This document shows, one piece after another, positions 58,641 through 64,000 of a DNA stretch of 64,000 bases. Source of the DNA: Halobacillus halophilus DSM 2266 (GTDB lineage: Bacteria; Bacillota; Bacilli; Bacillales; Halobacillaceae). The position numbers and the translations under genes are program-made. Every line of letters starts with the position of its first letter. Position 1 is the stretch's first letter. The DNA lies in the NCBI RefSeq assembly GCF_000284515.1, contig NC_017668.1, positions 248,001 to 312,000 of the forward strand. The letters are read 5' to 3'. The notes below the pieces were generated by a model, which was not told the origin of the DNA, ran no database searches, and worked only from the letters and a program-made list of their open reading frames with translations.

Positions 58641-59975
58641 ATGAATTTCAAAAAAGCTTTATTAGTCGTACCGATGAGTGCAACACTGTTGCTCCCTACA
58701 TCATTGGATGTTGTAAACGCTGAGGATCATAAGATGCCGGAAGTCTCAACAGAAGCAGTGGAACTCCGGGCTCAATTAGATAATTTATTTAGTGAACACG
58801 CTTACCTGGCAGTTGAAACGATGAGAAAAGGGGCAGAAGGCGCGGAAGACTTTGAAGCCTCCGCAGCAGCCCTATCATCTAATACGGAAGACTTATCGAA
58901 AGCCATTTCTTCCGTTTACGGAGAAGAAGCTGGAAACAAGTTTAAAGACATGTGGTCCTCTCATATTGGGTACTTTGTCGATTATGTAAAAGCGACAGCA
59001 AGTGAAGATGAAGAAGCCAAACAAGAAGCATTAGATGAACTCAGTCAATACCGTGATGACTTTTCTACATTTATTTCAGAAGCAACTGGAAATCGTCTGA
59101 AAGCTGAAAATCTATCTGAAGGACTGCAAATGCATGTGAACCAATTAATTGGAGCTTTTGATGCTTATGTAGAAGGAAACTATGAAGAAGCTTATATGAA
59201 AGAGAGAAAAGCGATTGAGCATATGTACGGAGTAAGTAAAGGGATGTCCAGTGCTATTGTTAATCAATTCCCGGACAAGTTCAATGATACTAAAGCTGTA
59301 ACCCCAGCTTCTGATCTACGCTCCAATTTGAACCATTTGCTAAGTGAACACGTAGGCCTGGCAACGATGGCGATGCAAAATGGTCTTGATGGTTCAGAGG
59401 ACTTTGAAGCGTCTGCTCAAGCTCTTTCTAATAACACGGAAGATCTTACAAAAGCGATGACGAAAATATTCGGTGAAGAAGCCGGTGATCAATTTAATGA
59501 AATCTGGACCCAGCACATTGATGACTTCGTAGCTTACGTAAAGGCTACAGCCAATGAAGATGAAGAGAAACAAAAAGAAGCGATGCAAGCATTAGAGGAT
59601 TACCGCGAAACGTTTGCCAACTTCCTGGAAGAAGGAACGAATGGTGAACTGAGTGCTGAGAAGCTTGCTCCGAGTCTCCAGCAGCATGCCGATTTCTTGT
59701 TTAATACTTTTGATCAATATGCAGAAGGAGACTATGAACAAACGTATCAAACGTTGAGAGATTCATATGCCCACATGTTTGGTGCTTCCAAAGCACTTTC
59801 AACTGGGATCGTTGCCCAAAATCCAGAAATGTTTATGAGTGAACAAATGCCTGAAGAGATGCCAGACACGGGTATGGGTGGAACAGCTTCCAACCATGAC
59901 ATTTGGTTATATGCTTCTATTCTTGCAGCACTAGCAGCAGCAGGTATTTTTATTCGCAAGCAATCTAAACAATAA
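58641..59975 (+). CDS. two-domain surface protein with MPDTG sorting signal
   Basis: 444 residues. Signal peptide (1-28, cleaved near VNA-ED). Two tandem helical domains (about 40-215 and 226-405) share the pattern LRxxLxxLxSEHxxLA, DFEASAxALSxNTEDLxKA, FGEEAGxxF, HIxxFVxYVKATAxEDEE and YxxxFxxF, so they arose by duplication. The end MPDTG (407-411), a hydrophobic stretch and RKQSKQ form a variant LPXTG wall-sorting signal. Similar domains occur in proteins auto-labelled copper amine oxidase (from memory); no such active site is seen. Function unknown, likely envelope stress. Confidence 0.82.
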   Translation: MNFKKALLVVPMSATLLLPTSLDVVNAEDHKMPEVSTEAVELRAQLDNLFSEHAYLAVETMRKGAEGAEDFEASAAALSSNTEDLSKAISSVYGEEAGNKFKDMWSSHIGYFVDYVKATASEDEEAKQEALDELSQYRDDFSTFISEATGNRLKAENLSEGLQMHVNQLIGAFDAYVEGNYEEAYMKERKAIEHMYGVSKGMSSAIVNQFPDKFNDTKAVTPASDLRSNLNHLLSEHVGLATMAMQNGLDGSEDFEASAQALSNNTEDLTKAMTKIFGEEAGDQFNEIWTQHIDDFVAYVKATANEDEEKQKEAMQALEDYRETFANFLEEGTNGELSAEKLAPSLQQHADFLFNTFDQYAEGDYEQTYQTLRDSYAHMFGASKALSTGIVAQNPEMFMSEQMPEEMPDTGMGGTASNHDIWLYASILAALAAAGIFIRKQSKQ

Positions 59976-59999
59976 CAAGATATGAATATAAAGATTCTC

Positions 60000-60036
60000 T
60001 AAAAGGAAGACTGGTATTGCCAGTCTTCCTTTTCTA
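60000..60036 (+). terminator. terminator after surface-protein gene
   Basis: AAAAGGAAGACTGG / CCAGTCTTCCTTTT perfect stem with a TATTG loop. Confidence 0.9.
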
Positions 60037-60204
60037 TTTGTTTCAACTAATTTAAGCAATCTATATAAATCACTACGTTTCAAGGAATAAACTTCTTGGT
60101 AATAAAACAAGAGAAGTGGGGACGAGCGTAGATCTCAAAATAAATTCCTATTGTTTTTATTTCTTGAAAGAGGGTATGCATTATAGGAGAGAAAGCATCC
60201 AACA

Positions 60205-60250
60205 AAAAAAGGACTCTTCTGCTCATGCAAATGGCAGAAAAGTCCTAATT
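60205..60250 (-). terminator. terminator of YjzC gene
   Basis: AGGACTTTTCTGC / GCAGAAGAGTCCT stem on the minus strand followed by T7. The stretch 60037-60204 shows nothing else. Confidence 0.8.
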
Positions 60251-60261
60251 GAATAAACTGG

Positions 60262-60441
60262 TTATGCTTTGGTCCAGTTTGCTTCTTTGTCAGTTGAGGG
60301 GGAATTAGGGAACGGCTGACCTTTTTCAATCATAATTTCCGTATCATCCTTGTTGAGCTCACCACCATCGATGCGGCTCACTACTTTATAAGTGCCATCT
60401 TCCGGCACGCTATCGCCTGTTCTGTAAGTGGTATTTTCCAT
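60262..60441 (-). CDS. yjzC: YjzC family small protein
   Basis: 59 residues: MENTTYRTGDSVPEDGTYKV start, KGQPFPNSP and the C-terminal WTKA are the family marks (GDPFPxxxxxxxxWxK in B. subtilis YjzC). It carries no signal or membrane segment. The function is unknown. GGAGGTGGAGGAAT precedes the ATG. It has its own terminator. Confidence 0.85.
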   Translation of the reverse strand: MENTTYRTGDSVPEDGTYKVVSRIDGGELNKDDTEIMIEKGQPFPNSPSTDKEANWTKA

Positions 60442-60602
60442 ATTCCTCCACCTCCTAAAGTGTAGAAGAGAACTCTATTTATTTCTCTTCCTTTGGAAAG
60501 TGTTTCACAATATCTTACGTCTAAAACAAGATAATCGGTTCTTTTTAAAATCGTGAGTAAATAACTAGTTGAAAAGAAGGGTGAAATGGATTTATAATAT
60601 AA

Positions 60603-60618
60603 GAATGAACGTTCATTC
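60603..60618. promoter_or_regulatory. TetR-type operator 1
   Basis: GAATGAACGTTCATTC is a perfect 16-bp palindrome in the promoter region of the TetR gene; a near-identical palindrome is before the P450 gene. Confidence 0.85.
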
Positions 60619-60641
60619 CGATGTAAAAGGAGTCAAGATCC

Positions 60642-61214
60642 ATGCCTGCATCAACGATTAAAAGAGACAACATTTTAAGCAGTGCGCTTATGCTATTTGC
60701 TGAGAGAGGGTTCGATGCCACAACAATTCCCATGATTGCCAATGAAGCACAAGTCGGAGCTGGAACGATTTATCGTTATTTCGATAATAAAGAAGTTCTA
60801 GTGAATACATTATTTCAATATTATGTAAAGATGTTTGATGATACACTTGCAGAAGACTACCCTGGCGATTCATCCATTAGAGAACAATTCCACCATTTAT
60901 TTAGAGGAATGACTCGTTTTACAAGCGAACATGAGCATGCCCTTTATTTCATTAAAACTCATAATGGTGCTTACTTTTTAAATAATACCAGCCGTGAAGA
61001 TTTCGATCGGCTATTAAACAGATTAAAGCATTTCCTTGATCAGGGAAAGGAAGCAGGAGTTATTCGTGACCTTCCATCCATGGCGATGATTGCAATTATT
61101 TTTGGCGGATTTCTGGAACTGCATCAGTTGGTGCGTTCCGGTAATATTGAAGAAACAGATGATTTATTTATTGGAGTAGAAGAAAGTTGCTGGGATGCTA
61201 TACGCTATCATTGA
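60642..61214 (+). CDS. TetR family repressor (BscR/FadR-like)
   Basis: 190 residues. N-terminal helix-turn-helix (ILSSALMLFAERGFDATTIPMIANEAQVGAGTIYRYFDNKEVLV) and a ligand-binding C-terminal domain. It corresponds in position to B. subtilis BscR (YrhI), the fatty-acid-responsive repressor upstream of CYP102A3 and its P450 operon. Two matching palindromes, one before its own gene and one before the P450 gene, support repression of both. Confidence 0.92.
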   Translation: MPASTIKRDNILSSALMLFAERGFDATTIPMIANEAQVGAGTIYRYFDNKEVLVNTLFQYYVKMFDDTLAEDYPGDSSIREQFHHLFRGMTRFTSEHEHALYFIKTHNGAYFLNNTSREDFDRLLNRLKHFLDQGKEAGVIRDLPSMAMIAIIFGGFLELHQLVRSGNIEETDDLFIGVEESCWDAIRYH

Positions 61215-61243
61215 AAACTCGATAGTGTATTTATTTTTAATTA

Positions 61244-61261
61244 GGAATGAATGTTCATTCC
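61244..61261. promoter_or_regulatory. TetR-type operator 2
   Basis: GGAATGAATGTTCATTCC has 8-bp inverted arms around TG, 34 nt before the P450 start codon. Confidence 0.85.
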
Positions 61262-61294
61262 GTCATAAACATTAATTTAACGAGGTGACTATTC

Positions 61295-64000
61295 GTGGAA
61301 AAAACAAACCATCTTCCGCAGCCTAAATCCTATGGGCCACTCGGAAATTTGCCGCTTATTAATAAAGAAAAGCCTATTCAGTCGTTTATGAAACTGGCTG
61401 ATGAATTTGGTCCGCTCTATCAGTTCCAATTCCCTGGCCGTACCAGCAGATTTGTTTCAAGTGCACAGTTTGCTGCTGAGATTTGTGATGAATCCCGTTT
61501 TGATAAGAAGGTCGGTCCTGCTCTGCAAAAGGTCCGTGCTTTTGGAGGAGACGGTTTATTTACCAGTGAAACAGAAGAAATCAATTGGAAAAAAGCTCAT
61601 AATATTTTATTGCCAAGCTTTAGTCAGCAGGCTATGAAAGGCTATCATAATAAAATGGTTGATCTTGCTTCTCAGCTTATCCAAAAATGGGCTCGACTAA
61701 ATCCGAATGAGGAAGTTGAAGTTCCGGAAGACATGACACGCTTAACCCTTGATACAATAGGGTTGTGCGGTTTTAATTACCGGTTCAACAGCTTTTACCG
61801 GGAGAGGTCTCATCCTTTTGTTGAAAAAATGGTGCATGCACTTGATGAATCTATGAGTCAAACACAGCGTTTTGAGCTTCAGGATAAGCTGATGATTCGT
61901 ACTAAAAAACAGTACAAAGAAGACATTGAATATATGTTCAACTTAGTGGATCAGTTAATAGCCGAGCGTAAGGAAACGGGTGACCAAGGGGAAGACGATC
62001 TGCTTGCCCATATGTTGAAAGGGAAAGATCCTGAGACTGGAGAAGCTCTCGACGATGAAAATATCCGCTTCCAAATCATTACTTTTTTAATTGCCGGCCA
62101 TGAAACGACGAGTGGTCTTTTATCTTTTGCCATTCATTATTTGATGAAAAATCCTGATAAGTTAAAGAAAGCTCAGGAAGAAGTAGATGAAGTAATTGGA
62201 GAGGATATACCATCCTATAAACAAGTGAAAAAGCTAAAATATGTACGAATGATATTAAATGAGGCTTTACGGTTATGGCCCACAGCTCCTGCTTTTTCAG
62301 TTTATGCGAAAGAAAATACGACACTTGCTGGACAGTATGAAGTAGAAAAGGGAGAGACGTTTACACTCCTTCTTCCTCAGCTCCACAGGGATACTAGCAT
62401 ATGGGGAGAAGATGCTGAAGCCTTCAAGCCAGAGCGTTTTGAGGATCCTTCCCAAATTCCCCGCCATGCTTACAAACCGTTTGGGAATGGTCAGAGAGCG
62501 TGTATAGGACAGCAGTTCGCGCTTCATGAAGCTACTCTTGTACTTGGGATGGTTCTTCAGTATTTTGACTTCGAAGATCATACGAACTATCAGCTGGATG
62601 TCAAAGAAGCATTAACAATGAAGCCGGAGGGGCTGACTATGCGTGTGAAATCAAGACGCGATGCGGCTTTAATGCAGCCGGCACCTGCTCAGAAAGAGGC
62701 GGAAAAATCGTCTAAAACGGAAGCGCAAAGCGTTCCTGATGCTCACCTCACCCCGTTACTTGTATTATATGGTTCTAATATGGGTACAGCAGAAGGAGTG
62801 GCTAGAGAACTTGCGCAGACCGGAAAGCTCCAGGGTTTTGATGTGAAGACCGCTCCATTAAATCAGTACACATCTGCTCTCCCTGCAGAAGGTGCGGTGC
62901 TGATAGTGTCAGCATCCTATAATGGAAACCCGCCTGATAATGCTGACGCTTTTGTCCGCTGGCTTAAGGAAGCAGATGGAGAAGAAGCTAAAGGAGTAAG
63001 CTATGCTGTGTTTGGATGTGGAGACCGAAACTGGGCCAGTACTTATCAGCGAGTCCCAACATTGATTGATGAGGAACTTCAAGCTCTTGGAGCAGAACGT
63101 ATCCTTGCACGAGAAGGCGGAGATGCGAGTGAAGATTTCGAAGGCGATTTAGAAAAATGGGAAGCAGCGTTATGGCCTGCGCTGGCAGATACGTTTAATC
63201 TGGAACTTGAAGAAGCCGATGACCCATCCAGTCATGTTTCAATGGAGTTTGTCAGTGGTGTCACACAGACGCCTCTCGCCCGGACTCATCATGCCTTTAC
63301 AGCTATGGTGAATGAAAATCGTGAATTACAGGTGAGCAGTGAACGAAGTACTCGGCATCTGGAATTAAAACTTCCTGAAGGAGTGAATTATCAGGAGGGG
63401 GATCATCTTGGGGTTCTTCCTCAAAATGGAACAGAGCTCGTAGAACGTGTCCTTCGGCGCTTTCAATTAAAGGGAGAAGAGTATGTAGTTCTAGGCGAAG
63501 ATACAGGAAAAGCAACCCATCTTCCTACCAGTCAGCCGATCAGCCTAAGAGAGCTCCTAACATCCTATGTTGAATTGCAAGAGCCGGCTACCCGAAGCCA
63601 AATCAGGGACTTGGCTGCTCACAACCCTTGCCCGCCGCACAAAATGGAGTTGGAGAAGCTTCTTGAGGATGAGACCTACAAAAATGAAATACTGGCTCAT
63701 CGCCTTACGATGCTGGATCTTCTTGAAGATTATTTGTCATGTGAAGTTCCTTTTGAAAGATTCCTAGCTCTGCTTCCACCGCTTAAAGCTCGTTACTATT
63801 CAATTTCGAGCTCTCCTCGAAAACACAGTGAGGAGGCGAGTGTTACGGTAAGTGTAGTGAAAGATACAGCTTGGAGCGGAAGAGGAGAATTCAAAGGAAC
63901 AGCATCGAATTATATGGCTAACCGGGACATTGGCGATAAGGTGGCTTGTTTTATTAACACACCTCAATCCAATTTCACCCTGCCTGAAAATCCGGAGACT
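61295..64000 (+). CDS. cytochrome P450-reductase fusion (CYP102A, P450 BM3-like), 3' partial
   Basis: Self-sufficient fatty-acid monooxygenase; 902 codons are visible, in frame to the last base, of roughly 1050. GTG start after CGAGGTGAC. The P450 domain has the I-helix AGHETTSG, the ExxR in NEALRLWP, and the heme loop [13 protein letters not shown] with axial C403. A Ser/Ala/Lys-rich linker (about 455-485) leads to the flavodoxin domain ([24 protein letters not shown]) and the FAD domain (RYYSISSSP), cut off before NADPH binding. The active-site block GGDGLFTS keeps a BM3-like Phe (F87 equivalent). Confidence 0.97.
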   Translation, partial: MEKTNHLPQPKSYGPLGNLPLINKEKPIQSFMKLADEFGPLYQFQFPGRTSRFVSSAQFAAEICDESRFDKKVGPALQKVRAFGGDGLFTSETEEINWKKAHNILLPSFSQQAMKGYHNKMVDLASQLIQKWARLNPNEEVEVPEDMTRLTLDTIGLCGFNYRFNSFYRERSHPFVEKMVHALDESMSQTQRFELQDKLMIRTKKQYKEDIEYMFNLVDQLIAERKETGDQGEDDLLAHMLKGKDPETGEALDDENIRFQIITFLIAGHETTSGLLSFAIHYLMKNPDKLKKAQEEVDEVIGEDIPSYKQVKKLKYVRMILNEALRLWPTAPAFSVYAKENTTLAGQYEVEKGETFTLLLPQLHRDTSIWGEDAEAFKPERFEDPSQIPRHAYKPFGNGQRACIGQQFALHEATLVLGMVLQYFDFEDHTNYQLDVKEALTMKPEGLTMRVKSRRDAALMQPAPAQKEAEKSSKTEAQSVPDAHLTPLLVLYGSNMGTAEGVARELAQTGKLQGFDVKTAPLNQYTSALPAEGAVLIVSASYNGNPPDNADAFVRWLKEADGEEAKGVSYAVFGCGDRNWASTYQRVPTLIDEELQALGAERILAREGGDASEDFEGDLEKWEAALWPALADTFNLELEEADDPSSHVSMEFVSGVTQTPLARTHHAFTAMVNENRELQVSSERSTRHLELKLPEGVNYQEGDHLGVLPQNGTELVERVLRRFQLKGEEYVVLGEDTGKATHLPTSQPISLRELLTSYVELQEPATRSQIRDLAAHNPCPPHKMELEKLLEDETYKNEILAHRLTMLDLLEDYLSCEVPFERFLALLPPLKARYYSISSSPRKHSEEASVTVSVVKDTAWSGRGEFKGTASNYMANRDIGDKVACFINTPQSNFTLPENPET

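Noticed and set aside
61401-61637. Short plus-strand frame inside the P450 gene
   Set aside because: Out-of-frame shadow of the P450 coding sequence, which runs open from 61295 to the window end.

Overview
The window reads as chromosomal DNA from a low-to-moderate GC, Gram-positive, endospore-type Bacillaceae, most likely a moderately halophilic relative of Halobacillus or Pontibacillus. The reasons are strong AGGAGG ribosome binding sites, many B. subtilis-type families (NadBCA/NifS, bacilliredoxin, CvfC/YpgR, YocH-like, YtvA-like, YpuA-like, YjzC, a P450 BM3 homologue with its TetR repressor) and densely packed, frequently convergent genes separated by bidirectional terminators. The genus is inferred from family content and was not tested. 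No rRNA, tRNA, CRISPR array or prophage is visible.

Layout. 1-4.3 kb: a sigma-54 enhancer-binding regulator (5' end outside the window), a near-perfect -24/-12 promoter, a YjiH-type membrane protein and a class III aminotransferase, probably a catabolic operon. 4.3-6 kb: a PH-domain membrane protein, the first copy of a 0.6 kb interspersed repeat and a YdcZ-type DMT protein. 6-10.9 kb: de novo NAD synthesis (nadB-nadC-nadA) divergent from the cysteine desulfurase nifS. 10.9-13.8 kb: a TrkH/KtrB-type K+ channel subunit, a Fur-boxed siderophore-type ABC ATPase and an MscL with a C-terminal zinc ribbon. 13.8-17.8 kb: repeat copy 2, a tiny acidic lipoprotein, an MFS pump, bacilliredoxin and CvfC. 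18-20.4 kb: an ABC exporter operon. 20.4-26.4 kb: FNT transporter, peptidase E, DinB, an AimR-like orphan receptor, a TipA/Mta-type MerR regulator and a frameshifted methyltransferase.

26.6-29.3 kb holds three LysM/3D cell-wall proteins, two of them an 822-bp tandem duplication, each with a WalR-type box. 29.6-43.5 kb is mostly metabolic and transport genes: FMN reductase, acetyltransferases, SDR, AI-2E-type permease, cysteine dioxygenase with an EamA exporter, a YeiH/CysL-like divergent pair, MFS with a divergent LysR, a LOV-STAS photoreceptor and an acyl-CoA dehydrogenase. 43.6-45.4 kb is a third repeat copy split by an intact IS3-family element with a 3-bp target duplication. 45.5-55 kb holds DJ-1/PfpI, DoxX, DUF1002, hydrolases, SCO, a triply frameshifted hydrolase, NUDIX and a transsulfuration enzyme. 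55.6-60 kb: a glutamate/dicarboxylate symporter with a cre-like site, then an ECF sigma/anti-sigma pair and a two-domain surface protein with an MPDTG sorting motif. 60.2-64 kb: YjzC, a TetR repressor and a P450-reductase fusion running off the end.

Three points stand out. The ECF sigma gene and the downstream surface-protein gene carry the same bipartite motif (GTGATCCAA-N14-CGATAGCT), which defines a candidate autoregulated sigma/surface-protein module. Two families of repeats pervade the window: a roughly 0.6-kb element with conserved inverted ends, and a roughly 40-nt palindrome used as a 3'-end hairpin, with a compensatory base change in one copy. The sigma-54 promoter fires directly into the terminator of its own regulator gene.
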